Positions 1 through 12,431 of a stretch of DNA of 64,000 nucleotides are shown in pieces; position 1 is the stretch's first letter; each line of letters starts with the position of its first letter. This DNA is from Impatiens glandulifera (taxonomy: Eukaryota > Streptophyta > Magnoliopsida > Ericales > Balsaminaceae), in the NCBI RefSeq assembly GCF_907164915.1, contig NC_061863.1, forward strand, positions 37,731,382-37,795,381, given 5' to 3'. The notes under the pieces are model-generated. The model did no database searches, was not told where the DNA came from, and was given only the letters and a program-made list of their open reading frames with translations. A program made the position numbers and the translations under genes.

Positions 1-1830
1 GTTAGGTTTCCTTATTACCGAACGTAGAATAAAAATCGAGCCCTCCAAAATCGAGATCATTACGACTATGCATGTGCCTCAAAATGAGAGAGAAGTCTGA
101 AACTTCTTCGGAAAAATCCAGTTTATCAATTGGTTCAATAGTAAAATAACTCTCACCTTTGAACCTCTTTTTAAGATACTGAAAAAGGATAAAAAAATTC
201 CAATGGGATAAAAATTATCAACAAGAATTTGAAAAGATCAAAGACTATCTAAAGTCACCACCGATTCTTATGTCGCCAAAACCCAGTTGTTCCCTTAATT
301 ATTAATGTCACAGTGATAGATTCGGCTACGGGCAGCCTATTGGCTCAATAAAACAATGACAAACTCGAGATCGTCATTTATTATCTAAGTAAGAGAATAA
401 CTATAGGCTAATTGAACTATTCGACACCCAAAAAAATGTGTTGGGCACTTGAATGGATCACTAAAAGGTTGAGACATTATATGCAAGCCCACTTTATCAA
501 GGTGGTATCCCAAATGTATCCAATCCATTATCTGTTTCAACGAACGCTACAGTCGTCTAGACTCGCCAAATGGATGATGACGATTTCTGAATATGATATG
601 ACATATATAGTTCATAAACAAGTTAAAAGAAGCGTTGTTGTAGACTTCCTAGCTGATTAACCCATCACGGTCCAAGCTTCTTTTGAACTTGACTTTCCCG
701 ATGACCATTTTGTTTGTGTCTTCAGACACATAGAAGCTAATGTTTGACGGAGCTTCATCCAAATATGGTTATGGAATTGGGATTCTCTTGATAGATCATA
801 AGGAACCTATAATTATATCTCTCTTAAATTAGAATATTTTATAACCAACAATGAGGTTGAGTATGAGGAATGTCTCTCAGGTCTCAAAATCGCATACGAA
901 AGAGGAGCAACAAAAATTGACGTAGTTGACAACTTTAACCTAGTTATATCTCAGGTTAACGAAACATACAAGTACGAGGGGAAAATCTTAAACCCTATCA
1001 TACTTGCCTAATTCGGTTTATCGACAAATCTTTTGTACAAGCAACAATAAGACAAAATCACTCCGCCGATGCTTTAGCTACGCTAGTTGGTATGACTCAA
1101 ATCCCTGTATAAATTAAGGAAAGACCTTTGAAGATCCGACAGAAATAGAAACCCGATCTCAACATCAGAGTGGTAGCCTCCATTCAAGTGCCCACCTAAC
1201 CATGGCTCAATATTCTTCAAAACTACATTATGTATAGAGAATATTCGTCCCATTTCCGAGCTCAAAAACAAAGAGTCCTACACCTGTATATCAACAATTA
1301 TGCTTGGATAGATAACGAGCTATAAAAATGATCTTTAGATGGTCAAAACATGATATGCGTTCATAGTCCCGAATTCGAACAAATCATAGAAAAAGTACAT
1401 GCATGAGTGTGTGGTCCACACATGAATGGACTATCCCTCGCAATGAAAATACTTTGCCTTATATATTATTGGCAAAATATAGAACAAGAATGTGTCAGCT
1501 ATGTAAAACGATGTCACCAATGTCAGATCTATGTTAATCTAAAGCATACTCCAACATCATTATTGTACAATATGACATCATCATGGCCCTTATCTACCTG
1601 GAGTATTGATGTCATCGGGAAAATTTATCCCCATGCTTCAAACGGAAACGAGTTCATACTCATGGTTATCGACTATTTTTCTAAATAGGTTGAAGCAACA
1701 TCTTATAAGATTCTGAAGTCCACTCAAGTGGCAAAGTTCATACGTGTCAAAAAAATAGTTAGATATGGCGTACCTCACGCCATTATCTTATACAATGGAA
1801 GACACTTCCAAAGAAATGATTTATCCCTCA
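1..1830 (+). pseudogene. Tat-1: left part of a Tat/Ogre-type gypsy pol (RT end, RNase H, second RNase H, integrase)
   Basis: This is a decayed copy of the polyprotein seen in better condition at 13200-15020. It starts at the 3' end of reverse transcriptase, passes through a classical RNase H (a readable stretch at 412-660), a second archaeal-type RNase H (about 740-1110, with a recognisable FDGASS core and a terminal RNase H block ending in SADALATL) and the integrase zinc finger and core (1407-1688, with HMNGLSLA, a CHQCQ finger and the SIDVIGKI core). Two RNase H domains in series are typical of the plant Tat lineage. Stops and frameshifts occur throughout, so it cannot be translated. It ends abruptly at 1830 inside the integrase; the missing C-terminal part lies 28 kb downstream at 30085. 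An in-frame TAG at 1686-1688 replaces a conserved tryptophan and is shared with Tat-2. Confidence 0.85.
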
Positions 1831-2817
1831 TGTTGGATCAAATCAAATTAACTAAAATAAACTAAGGTAATAAGCTTATTCTATGCTGACAATATTTTGA
1901 TGATTTATGTTAAACATAGTTATGATCAGGCTAAGTTGTTTATTTGTTTTGTGCAAGGACAAATATATAGACAGTGCTACTTTAAACGTGATCTAAAGGA
2001 GACTATCTTAGACGTCTTACGTAGTTAGACGAGGTAGTCTAACTCCTTTAGATGTGATCTAAAGGGATACGTAGTTAGACGAGGTAATTTAATTCCGTTA
2101 GACGCGATCTAAATAGAAAAGTAGTTAGAAGAGGTAGTCCGATTCCTTTATATGCAGTCTAAAGGGAAATGTAGTCAGACGAGGTAGTCTAACACCTTTA
2201 GACGTAGTGTAAAGGGAAGCGTAGTTAGACAATGACGTATAACTCCTTTAGACACAGTCTAAAGGGAAGCGGAGTTAGACAAGGACGTCTAACTTCTTTA
2301 GATGCAGTCTAAAGGGAAGTGTTGTTAGATTAAGACATCTAACTCCTTTAGACACAGTCTAAAGGGAAGCGTAGTTAGACGAGGACTTATAACTCCTTTA
2401 GACGCGGTCTAAAGGGAAGCGTAGTTAGACGAGGACGTCTATCTCCTTTAGACGCGGTCTAAAGGGAAACATAGTAGTCTAACTCCTTTATACATAGTCT
2501 AAAGGGAAGCGTAGTTAGACGAGGACGTCTAACTCTTTTAGACACAGTCTAAAGGGAAGCGTAGTTAGACAATGATGTCTAACTCCTTTAGATGTGGTCT
2601 AAAGGGAAGCATAGTTAGACGAGGACGTATAACTCCTTTAGACGAGGTTTAAAGGGATACGTAGTTAGACGAGGTTGTCTAACTCCTTTAGACGCAGTCT
2701 AAAGGGCAACACATTTAGATAGGGATGTCTAACTCCTTTAGATGCGGTCTAAAGAAGAACGTGTGATGCTTTACTTTAGCATCTGTCTGAAGGAAGCATT
2801 TTTCTACCCACGATCAC
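1831..2817 (+). repeat. 5' LTR of copia E, right end deleted
   Basis: It begins TGTTGGATCAAAT and matches the 3' LTR start at 8690 nearly base for base over the first 150 bp. It then runs into a long hairpin array and a short block ending in 'tctacccacgatcac', which has counterparts in the D-type LTRs at 28588 and 60785. At about 2817 it passes directly into gag coding sequence. The rest of the LTR, the PBS and the gag start are therefore deleted. Confidence 0.75.
1990..2760 (+). repeat. Tandem two-hairpin array (TTAGAC family) in the E 5' LTR
   Basis: About 14 irregular copies of a 50-60-bp unit. Each holds two different palindromes: one of the type CTTTAGAC-GCG-GTCTAAAG and one of the type GTTAGACG-AGGA-CGTCTAAC, separated by 'ggaagcgta' or 'tcc'. 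Arms are preserved more strictly than loops and spacers. The array lies in the U3/R part of the LTR and is repeated, with few units left, at 8850-9013. Confidence 0.85.
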
Positions 2818-4430
2818 TTGGATGACTACATGTTTAACTACATCATATCATGCGACACTACAAGAGATATATGGGAAATGCTGACTTAACTCTGTGAAGG
2901 CAACAAGAAAACCAAAGACAACAAATGTATGGTTGCCACAAAGTAGTTTGATAACATTAAGATGCGTCTTAGAGAGACGATGTCTAAATTTGATGGGAGA
3001 TTTATCAAGATTATCACCACTCTTTCTACTTTGGGAAAGACTTACAACAACATAAATATTGAAATCAAAGTCATGCGTGCTCTGTCCAGGGAGTGGGATA
3101 TCAAATCGATGGAGATGAGGGAGTCTAAAGACCTCAACAAGATGGAGCTTTTAGACTTGTTAGCCAATCTGAATGCCTGTGAGTTTGAGATAAACTCTAG
3201 GAATAAAGAGGAGCTCTCCACATCTTCCATTGCAACTAAGGTATTGGTGACTACTGAGGAGCCACCTGCTTCCATTGATGTTAAGACTACTGTAGAGCAG
3301 ATCAGTAGTGACGCCATGACTCTCTTCATGAAGAAAATCGGTAAATTCATGAAGAATAGAAACTCTAACCCAAACTCTTCAAATAATAACAATGATGATA
3401 AGAATAACTACAAGGCTAACTTAAAGTTTTTTAACTATGATAAAATGGGACACTTCAAATCAGAGTGCAGAAAGCCAAAGCGAGATAAAAAGAAGAAGGA
3501 AAGCAAGAAAGATTCGAGGGCTCTAATGACGGTTGACAGCAAAACCAAGAGGGACCAAAGTGACTCAAACGATTCATCATCCAACGATAGTGATGATGAA
3601 GAGGTCATTTGTTTCATGGCAAAAGAAGAAGAAACAGCTGAGGTATTTGACTTCTCCTATGAAGAATTTACAAGAGATTAACCTACTGCTGCACTTTATG
3701 ACATGGTCATTGGGTACAGGAAGTTGTCATATTCTTGCAATGAAATGAGACTGAAATATGAAACAGATAACTCTCCTTTGACTCAAATTTCTGAACAAAA
3801 CGTTTTTGAAAACAAAATGGTTGAGCTCTCATCTGAGAATGAGAAACTCAAAGAAAAGGTTCAAACACTGTCTTCTGAAATCCAATGGTTGACATATGTG
3901 GCCAGTTCCTAGACAAGCTCTGGAGATGCAATCAGATAGCAAATAAGTGTGTTGAGGCCTGCCGGATGCAAATGTGGTTTAGGATTTGACAATGCTATCC
4001 CAGACCAGTCATTTAAGAAGTTAAACCCAGTGGAAGACAAGCTTAAGACAATAAGCTTTGTCAGGGGTAGTTTAACTGATAAAGGGACTGGTCCAAGTTG
4101 TGAGGACTTAACCTTAAAGAATGAGATCATTTATGTCAAACCAACTGCAAGCTGACTAAAACATAGAAAGGAAGCAGCCAGAATGTCTGGCAAAACAGAA
4201 CCTAACAGTAAGTTAAGGAGTTTTAAAAAAAACAATCCTCTAAGGTTATTAGATTAGCTGCTAGCAGAAAGACTTCTGCTAAGCCTAAATCATATGCATT
4301 AATGACAACACAACATGGTAAATCCATCAGAATAACTCAAATATGGATTCCAAAGGGACTGATTTACCGAGGACCCAAGTGAATCTGGGTACCAAATTGT
4401 AAATATGTATTTTTATAGGTACAACAGATA
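2818..4430 (+). pseudogene. Copia E gag remnant
   Basis: The frame starting near 2818 reads as the middle of a Sirevirus-like capsid protein. 'REWDIKSMEMRES' is the counterpart of 'SAWDIKTMVMRES' in element G. Next come an acidic, Ser/Thr-rich linker, a nucleocapsid segment near 3430 and a Lys/Asp/Ser-rich tail. In the zinc knuckle both leading cysteines are lost (F and Y occupy their places) while His and the last Cys remain. In-frame stops occur at 3679 and 3910, and the next coding segment (3949-4155, with GCKCGLGFD) is again broken. Gag normally builds the virus-like particle and packages element RNA; this copy is inactive. It ends near the TGA at 4380-4382, at the same motif that ends the gag region of G. 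Confidence 0.8.
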
Positions 4431-5780
4431 AGTTGTTTAGAGGAATCTGTATGGTATCTAGATAGTGGATGTTTCAGACACATGAATGAAGATAGACAGC
4501 TTCTAACAGAAGTTAAAAATTGTTCAGGGCCTAAAATCACGTTTGGTGACAACAACAAGCGTAAAACCATGGGTAAGAGTAAGATTATCCATAGTAATTT
4601 AACCATCAACGACGTGCTACTTGTTGAAAACGTGTGCTATAACCTGATTAAAATAAGCCAATTATGTGATAATGGATTTACTGTTGATTTTTAAACGCAT
4701 GCATATCTGGTTAAGGATCAACAGGGTAACACTCTACTAAACAGAAGTAGAGTAGAAAGTTCTTATGAAATGAACTGGAAAAATAAAATATATAATCTCG
4801 TATGTATGATAGCCTAAATTGATCAAAATCTTAATTTAAAACCCATTAACAACATTTATTCGCATGATTTAGTTTTTGGTTTACCTAACCTGAAGTTTTT
4901 AAAGGACAAGGTTTGTCCTACGTTCCAGTTAAGCAGGAAGAACAAATCAACGTTCAAAAGTAAAGGGAAATCTCAGTCCAATCGATGCTTGGAACTTTTA
5001 CACATAGACCTATTTGGTCCAATTCCTGTAAAAAGCTTGGGAGAAATGAGATTCACCGTAGTCATAATGGATGATTTCTTAAGATTTACGTGGGTTATTT
5101 TCTTACAATCTAAGGATCAAACGGTTGAGAATTTGATTAAGATCCTTAAGAGACTTCAAAACGAAAAATCTTTAAGTGTTATAAAGATTAGAAATGACCG
5201 GGAAACCGAGTTCACTAACAGTCTCCTAACTTCGTATCTCGAGGATTTTAGTATTAGAAACGAGTTCTCTAGTGCCAAAACTCCACAGCAAAATGGTATT
5301 GCTGATAGAAGAGTTAGAACACTAAAGCAAGCAGCGAGATCTATGCTTGCCGACTTAGGTGTTCCTCAGAAGTTTGGGAAGAAGCCATACACACAACATG
5401 CTATACACAAAACTGGTCAATAATTAATAAACTCTTTTATAAAACACCCTATAAACTCTTTTATGGAAGAATTCCTACAGTTTCATACTTTCTAATTTTC
5501 GGGTTCAAATGTTTCATTCATAACAATGGGAAAAATTATTTGACCGTGTTTGATGCTAAAGCAGATACTAGATTCATGTTAGGCTAATCTTCAGTTAGTA
5601 AAGATCTTAAAGTGTATAATAATCGAACATAAACTGTTGAGGAATCCTATCATGTTGTTTGTGATGAATCTGTTAAAAATAATTCTAACGATTCCATTGA
5701 CATTGCTAACAGATTAGAAACGACAATTCTTGAATTTGATAGTGATGATGAAGCTCCGATCAATAGGATTCTCTCTTCTG
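4431..5780 (+). pseudogene. Copia E protease and integrase remnant
   Basis: The aspartic protease is recognised by WYLDSGCFRHM just before and after 4470, with the catalytic DSG intact. The GAG-pre-integrase zinc region (about 4690-4980) is badly broken. The integrase core is readable at 4989-5423: HIDLFGP supplies the first Asp and NDRETEF the second. The third acidic residue, normally Glu in the GIAERR motif, is Asp here (GIADRR), so the catalytic triad is altered as well as the frame broken. The order protease-integrase-RT defines Ty1/copia. The linker to RT (about 5424-5785) carries frameshifts and stops. Confidence 0.8.
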
Positions 5781-5785
5781 ATCAG

Positions 5786-7150
5786 ATGGCTAATCCAGTT
5801 GAGAGTCAACCAGACGTCCAAACTTCTAGTCAGCAGATTATTGATAGTTCGTACGTCGTAGGGTCGTCTAATCAGACGTCTAATCCTTTAGGATCAAGCT
5901 TCAAATGGAACATAAATCATCCACCTGAATTAATAATTGGCAATCCTAATGCTCCTCTTATGACCAAACATCAATTATTGGATGAAATAGTAAACTCCGC
6001 CTTTATTTCTCAAATTGAGCCAAAGAAGATTAATGAAGCATTGTCTGATCCAGATTGGATTAATGCAATGCAAGAGGAGTTGAATCATTTTGAAAGAAAT
6101 TAAAGTATGGCATCTAACTCCAAATCCGACTAATCAATCGGTCATTATAACAAGATGGGTTTTTCAAAACAAGCTTATTGAAGATGGCTTAATTGTGACA
6201 AACAAAGTCCAACTGGTGGCTCAAGGATATAGACAGGAGGAAGGAATTGACTTTGAGGAGTCATTCGCACATGTGGCTAGACTTGAAGCAATCTGAATCT
6301 TCCTAGCTTATGCATCTTTTAATAACTTCAAAGTGTTTCAAATGGACGTGAAAAGTGAATTTTTAAATGGAACTTTAAATGAGAATGTATATATTGAGCA
6401 ACCACCTGGATTTCTAGATAATTCATTGTCAAATAATGTTTTTAAACTTCACAAAGCCTTATATGATCTCAAACAAGCTCATAAAGCTTCATATGACACT
6501 CTAACTAAGTTTTTATTTGATCAAGACTTTGTTGTTGGCACTGTAGATAAAACTTTGTTTAAATTTATATAAAGATTCCCATGTTTTGCTTGTTCAAGTC
6601 TATGTGGATGATATAATATTTGGGCCAACTAGCCCCAAACTATGTGAGAAATTTTCCAAGTTGATGCAAGACAAATTTGAGATGAGCATGATAAGAGAAT
6701 TAACATTCTTCCTCGGTCTTCAAATTCGTCAACTTGAAGAAGGTACATTCATCAACCAGGCCAAATACACCAGGGAGCTGTTAAAGAAGTTTGGAATGAA
6801 AAATTGACCGGCTGCAGCTACTCCAATGAGCTCCTCCAGTAAGCTCGACAAGGATGAAGATTGTCAAATTGTGGACATCACTACCTATAGAGGGATCATC
6901 GGCTCTCTGCTATATTTTAATACCAGCCATCTAGATATCACGTTTTCTATCGGTGTCTGTAGATGATTTCAGGCTAATCCTAAACAATGTCATCATGTTG
7001 CTGCTAAGAGAATTTTAAAATATTTAAAGGGGGAATGTGGGAATGTGGTATCCGAAGGATTCCAATTTCAATCTAACTAGTTATTCAGATGCAGATTATG
7101 CAGGGTGCAAGATTGATCAGAAAAACACCAATAGGACTTGTCAGTTCCTG
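5786..7150 (+). pseudogene. Copia E reverse transcriptase and truncated RNase H
   Basis: Coding segments at 5786-6103, 6090-6296, 6333-6572 and 6586-6807 together cover the copia RT: the [18 protein letters not shown] start, FQMDVKSEFLNG, the YDLKQAHKASYD helix (normally KQAPRAWYD) and the catalytic YVDD at about 6600. They are separated by stops or small frameshifts. RNase H follows from about 6808 and keeps SDADYAGCK, but is cut right after CQFL at about 7150, well before its catalytic Glu block. The next base belongs to the palindrome-rich spacer, so a deletion removed the C-terminal half of RNase H. Confidence 0.85.
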
Positions 7151-7687
7151 TTGACGCGCTCAGTTAGACGCCGTCTAAACTAGACGTCTATCTAAGTTAG
7201 ATGCAAGGGATGCGGATGGCATGTTAGACGTCTAACTATGTGTGCATATGGATACTTTATCTTCAGACGAGTAGGACAATTGTCCATTATCTTATAAGTT
7301 GTCCATGTATGCTTACCGCTCAGAAATTGAAAAGTCATATCTCCAATAACTTGAAAACACGTGTCTCTCAATGTTAAAGATATGACTAATATATTTGAAT
7401 GTGTGTGTCTCTCTATCTTCTAAAATTATGATAGATTTTATGATGGTTTTTAATTGACGTCTTTCAATTATGATTTTATTGGGAACTCACTTTTGATGGT
7501 TCAGTTTTAATGATGATTTTCATAGTCTTGTGTCAGACTTACCCCTACAAAGAGTAACTCTCTCATCAGAATAAACTTCTATATTTCTTGTGATTCTAAA
7601 CTTTTTCTTTCTCTCATTTAGGAAAACCCTTGTGATTCTTAGGCGTCTAATTCTTTAGCACTTATAATACTTGTTCTTGGTCAAAAA
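7151..7687 (+). other. Spacer between pol and the extra gene of copia E
   Basis: No gene. The first 110 bp contain several TTAGACG/CGTCTAA arms of the same family as the LTR hairpins. The remainder is AT-rich leader-like sequence with CT-rich stretches just before the ATG at 7688. No clear TATA box is seen here, unlike the equivalent spacers of D and G. Confidence 0.6.
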
Positions 7688-8470
7688 ATGGAATCTCTTG
7701 TACCAACCACTCTTCAAGTGAACTTCGATTTTGTGTCTTCTTTGGTGATCCCTGAAATGGTCACAATGTTTGATTCTGTAAAAGCATTGGGAATGGAGAA
7801 ATTTATTAGGGGCACATTTTATCATTCATGAACCATTGGTTCGTGAATTCGTTAATTTTGCAAGGTTTGTTGACAATAGGCTTATTGTGGCAAAAAATTT
7901 TGAAGAACATGTTTGCTTCAGTGAGGAAGCTTTCGTTCTTTTCTCCGGACTCCCATCGGAGGGATTATCTGAGTTCCCCACTTCTTCTGATGAGGTTCTA
8001 TCTGAGATGCGACTTGCCTTCTCATATTATCTTTCGAGGGGAATCTCTTTCCAGGTGATACTCACGGACCGAAAACTTCTCTAAAAGTCGAGTTCTCCCT
8101 CCTCAATGATATCATCTCCAAGTCTCTCTTAGAGAAGAGTTTCTCTAGTACCTACTTGAAAAGGAATTTGAGATAATGGTCTTCATAAATAGGGGAACAT
8201 CCATCAACTGGTCTAAAATCCTCTTTAAAAACTTGACGGAGTTGATCACTTATCCAAGGAGGTCATATGGGTATGCTAATCCGCTCAGCATGCTTCTTTC
8301 TTCTCTCTTTCAAAATGTTGGATATGGGGTCCTCATTAAGTCTTCTATAGTCCTTGACTATCATAGTCCTTGACTATGTTCTTCGGATAGGAAGACTAAA
8401 GCTTCATAGAAGAAATCGGGCCATTCTAAGAGCTCAAAGAGCCTATTAGGTCTCCGCTCTTCCCGATGAT
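7688..8470 (+). pseudogene. Extra 3' gene of copia E (shared-domain family), broken
   Basis: The start at 7688 gives MESLVPTT and a domain that aligns by eye with the extra genes of D and G: a helix ending GMEKFIRG, then VREFVNFARFVDN, the SEEAFVLFSGLPSEG block, and after frame changes the signature TSINWSKILFKNL (8176-8370). At least two frameshifts and several stops break it. The C-terminal linker and coiled coil found in D and G are absent. The domain reminds me of the 'putative plant transposon protein' domain seen in plant retroelement databases; an HMM search would decide. Function is unknown. Confidence 0.7.
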
Positions 8471-8675
8471 GTCAAAAAGGGGGAAAGAAGTGGCCTAATG
8501 CCCAGGGGAATCAAGGGTAGAGGTGAATAGGAAAGACCCAACTTTTGTTGTTTATGGGCAATCTCTACTAAAATGTTAAATCATATCTTTCCCAGATCTT
8601 TTGCTTATATATAAACTTTTACTATTTATGGATATGTTCGTTTTCCTAATATTTCATCTAAGTTTTAACATCATC

Positions 8676-8689
8676 AAAAAGGAGGAAAC
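8676..8689 (+). promoter_or_regulatory. Polypurine tract of copia E
   Basis: The run aaaaaggaggaaac stands directly before the 3' LTR start. The same position before the D 3' LTR has aaaaagggggaaat. This is the usual plus-strand priming site for reverse transcription. Confidence 0.8.
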
Positions 8690-9013
8690 TGTTGGGTCAA
8701 ATAAAATTAACTAAAATAAACTAAGGAAATAAGTTTATTCTATGCTGACATTATTTTGATGACTTATGTTAAACTTAGTTATGATCAAGCTAAGCTGTCT
8801 ATTTGTTTTGTGTAGAGATAAATCTAAAGACAATGCTACTTTAGACGCGATCTAGAGAAAGTTATCTTAGACGTCTTACGTAGTTAGACGAGATAGTCTA
8901 ACTCCTTTAGACGCGGTATAAAGGTATACGTAGTTAGACGAGATAGTCTAACTCCTTTAAACACGGTCTAAAGGGATACGTAGTTAGAAGACGTAGTCTA
9001 ACTCCTCTAGACG
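8690..9013 (+). repeat. 3' LTR of copia E, left piece
   Basis: It starts TGTTGGGTCAAAT and follows the 5' LTR at 1831 closely, including the first hairpin units (for example 'agttagacgagatagtctaac'). It is cut at about 9013 inside the hairpin array, where Tat-2 gag leader sequence begins. The remainder of this LTR is most likely 29402-30079. Confidence 0.75.
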
Positions 9014-9062
9014 CATGAAATCCTTAACAGTGCATGAATGAAATCCTTGCTTTCCTAAATTC

Positions 9063-11108
9063 ATGTCTCGCATTTTGCATTTGTATTGTACTACATCTAC
9101 AAAGCTTCATCTATCTCTATCTTTTAAACAGTGCGCCATTCACTTTCGTGCAAGTACGGCCCCACGAAAAAGAGATCCAAGAACCGGACGTTTTGTACGC
9201 CAAGTCATGGCCGAAGGAACTCCAAAAAGCGTTAAGGACACAATATCGCCAACTGAGTTTGCTGAGATGAAAGCTACTCTTCAGCAAGTCACTGAACAGT
9301 TGGCAATATTAACGAGCTTGATGACTAAGCCTTCCATCCCAGCCCCGGAGCAGCCATACTCGTCACGACAGCCACCACTGGCTACGCCTATTGCCACTCC
9401 GATCATGATCAATCCTCAGAATCGTCGCGTGGAAGAAGCCTCTCTCTATGAAGAGCCTCCTGAAGATGATAACAGGTTAGCAAGGACTCAACCAGAAGTT
9501 GCTGACAACCCTAATGCCCAAGAAGGGGCAAACCCTTTAATCATCCCTCCTATGGAATACGAGATCCAAATGGCTCAATTGAATTCTAACCAGGCCAAGT
9601 TCCAAGAGCAACTTAATCAATTGACCAAAGGCAGTTTGGATGAGCACCATGATTGGAAAAATGCCATGAAAACTGCCGAACGAGCAATGATCCCTTTTGG
9701 GATAAAGCTACCTTCTCTATCAAAGTATGTAGGCAAGACTGACCTTGCTGCTTTCTTCCAGATATACACCATGGCCATGACACCTTTATATCTGGGATAA
9801 CTGACAGTCCTCCATCTATTTCACCATTATTTAGATGGTGCGGCCCTACGTTGGTATCACCAAAAGAAGATAGTTTATCTTCAGACTATCGACGAACTCG
9901 CGTCTGCCTTCATAGAACGTTTCAGCATGCATCTCAGCTTAGAACGGCCAGAGAAGAAGCTCAAGAATGTCAAGCAAGGCGAAAACGAAAAATTCACGGT
10001 CTTTATCGAACGGTGGAAAGAGGTTGCTGAAGAGATTGATTCCCTGCCTAGCGAACAAAGACAAATCGACATGCTTCTGGATAATGTTAACGGTCAATAT
10101 TCTGTTGGATTCGCCGTAAAGACTTTCCAAAACATGAAAAAGCTCGTCAAAACAGGTAGTAACCTCTACGAAGCCTTTGATAAGGAAAGGAAAGAGGGTA
10201 AAACCGTAAAGGCCTATGCTGCTCCTCCACGACCTCAGAGGAAGGACAAAACTGAAGTTCACCAGGTCACAACTGCCTAGCAGGCCCCTACTCCACCTAA
10301 GCCCAGTCCAAACAAACCGGTATTGGCCAAAACAAATGTCCCGACGACGCTTAAGCAGCCAATTCTGAGGGTCCCAAGACCTCCCAGAACTTTTGATGAT
10401 CTAGGCATGACCTTGAGTCAAGCTTTTACCCTCCTTCATCAGAGGAACCTCATCAAGCCTTTAGCTCCTCGAGAAGGGGTAGAGTCCCTTGGTAAGTTTG
10501 AAGGGGCATGGTGCGCATATCATAAAATGAAGAGGCACTCTACTGATAATTGTAGTGCCCTTAAACATCAGTGTGAAGACCTGATTGATCAGAAAATTAT
10601 TCCTAAACCCCTAATCGCGAGCAATCCGTTGCCTGATCATCAGGTCAACCTGATTTCTGCCAACGAACCGGTTAACCCTCTGGAGATTAATATGATCAAC
10701 CCATGGCCCAAAAAGGAGGACCCAGGAGCTCCACATCCACAGGTAATACCTCGAAATTGGTGGATTATTGACAACCCCGATTCAAGCGGTCCCAAGATAG
10801 TACAACGAGAAGTTTTAGCAACCCAGAGCGGAGCCGCCTTCCAGCCTAGTTTCATGAAAACAACCCCTACAGTTAATCTTCCCGGCCCATCTAACGATCC
10901 AAGAAGGGAAAACGAGCCCAGAGCTTTAAATCCTTGTGATAGTCTTCTTGCTCAACTCAAGAAGACCAATGCCAAGATTTCCATCTGGGAAATCCTTATG
11001 TATTCTATCGAACACAAGCAAGCTGTTCTGAATGAGCTAAGTCAGGCTAGTATACCAGCCAACACGACTCCAGAAGAGTTGGTTGGTATCATCTCATCAA
11101 TTCCTTAG
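9063..11108 (+). pseudogene. Tat-2 gag
   Basis: One frame runs from 9063 to 11108, broken by in-frame stops at 9798 (TAA) and 10278 (TAG), and closes with TAG at 11106. The natural start is probably the ATG at 9208 (MAEGTPKSVK); the bases before it contain a 3' splice-like 'cttttaaacag', so the upstream residues may be leader. The capsid part has LDGAALRWYHQ, FIERFSMHLS and a RWKEVAEEID block typical of plant retrotransposon gag. A Cys/His finger follows near 10500: WCAYHKMKRHSTDNC, the Tat-type CX2H..HX4C form. An acidic and Pro-rich tail leads to the protease. Its role would be particle formation and RNA packaging. Confidence 0.85.
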
Positions 11109-12431
11109 ATCAACATGATAGGGTTCGAGGACAAAGACCTACCTGCTCCCGATGAACCCCATGTTAAGGCTCTTTATATTTCTGTAAAAATGGCTGATAA
11201 AGTCATTCCTATGACTCTAATCGACAATGGTTCAGCATTGAACATATGTCCCTAGAAGACTCTCCAAGAGCTCGACATTTCGGCTGATAAAGTCCTCCCC
11301 TCACACCTGTGCGTCCGTGGCTTTGACAATTCTCGTCGAGAGATTATGGGCAACTACCTAACAACGATCTACGTAGATGATGTACCTTTTGAGGTAGAAT
11401 TCTGCGTAATCAACATGTGACCATCGTACAACCTAATCTTGGGACGACAGTGGTTGCATCAGGCGAAGGCTCTTGCCTCCACCCTGCATCAGAAAATTCG
11501 TTTCATGGCTAACGGCAAACTCGTCACCATAGAAGGTGAGAAATACGTCACAGCCATCATCGGTTCAACTCATTCCACTAAGACAAAGATTGAGTTAAGT
11601 GGATTCGACATCTGTCCTATATTTAGGCAATGTCAAGACTCATCTTCCACTCCTGACTTCACTCCCTACAGCGCAATCTCCATGCGTCTCATGCAGAAAA
11701 TGGGATATTTCCCAGGAATGGGTCTAGGACCGAATGCTACCGGCATGACTTCCTTCCCCTGGTCTTATTACGACTCAGACAACTTCGGCATCGGTTATAC
11801 TCTGAAAGAGGGCGAAGAATCCAGGAAAGGTAAAATCTCTAAACAATTTATACATATTCCTCCAACCCTAAATGGGCAGTTTGTGCGAGAAGGAGAAACC
11901 ACATTGTGTTTCGAGTTCCCCGAACCTTTCTTCAACCAAGTTTTACAAACTCGCTCTCTAGGTTTTGAAATCTTTCTAGATTGTTCTTTTGATCCTAATT
12001 CATCTCTTAATATGATTAGGAAAAGGACTGCTTATTGGCATGAAATCCTGGAAAAGATTGTTAGAGATCTTTCTCTAACGCACGAGGACATGGTTGTTGA
12101 TGAAGACTCTTGTAAGATAAACTCCACAAACCTTCTGGCAGTTGATAAAGCTCCTATAATCAACCTGAGTATTGATAGCAACATCACACCCCTTTTGGAT
12201 TGTGAAATAGTGTCTGATGTTGTAATAAATAAAGAAGTTTGTAATGACAATCCTAATGAGATGTCATCTTCTTTTTGTAATAAAGCATCCAATAAAACTC
12301 CAGAGTACAGTTTTGAATATATGTCAGATAATGATGATGTTTCATTCAACTCTGAATTTAATTTCGAAATGAAAAACTTCTTAGAACACGAGGACGAGAT
12401 TGTTTCCGCAGCGAGACGACAATCGAAGTAA
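11109..12431 (+). pseudogene. Tat-2 protease and G-patch-like segment
   Basis: The frame continues after the stop at 11106. The aspartic protease is seen as MTLIDNGSALNICP, where the usual DTGS/DNGS motif is kept but a TAG follows at about 11254. A further TGA is at about 11418, after VEFCVINM, and the text then reads LILGRQWLHQAKA. About 90 residues into the open stretch beginning at 11439 lies MGYFPGMGLGPNATG, a G-patch-like motif commonly found between protease and RT in Tat/Ogre elements. The rest to 12431 is acidic and Asn/Ser-rich. At about 12410 the frame shifts and RT begins. Confidence 0.8.
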
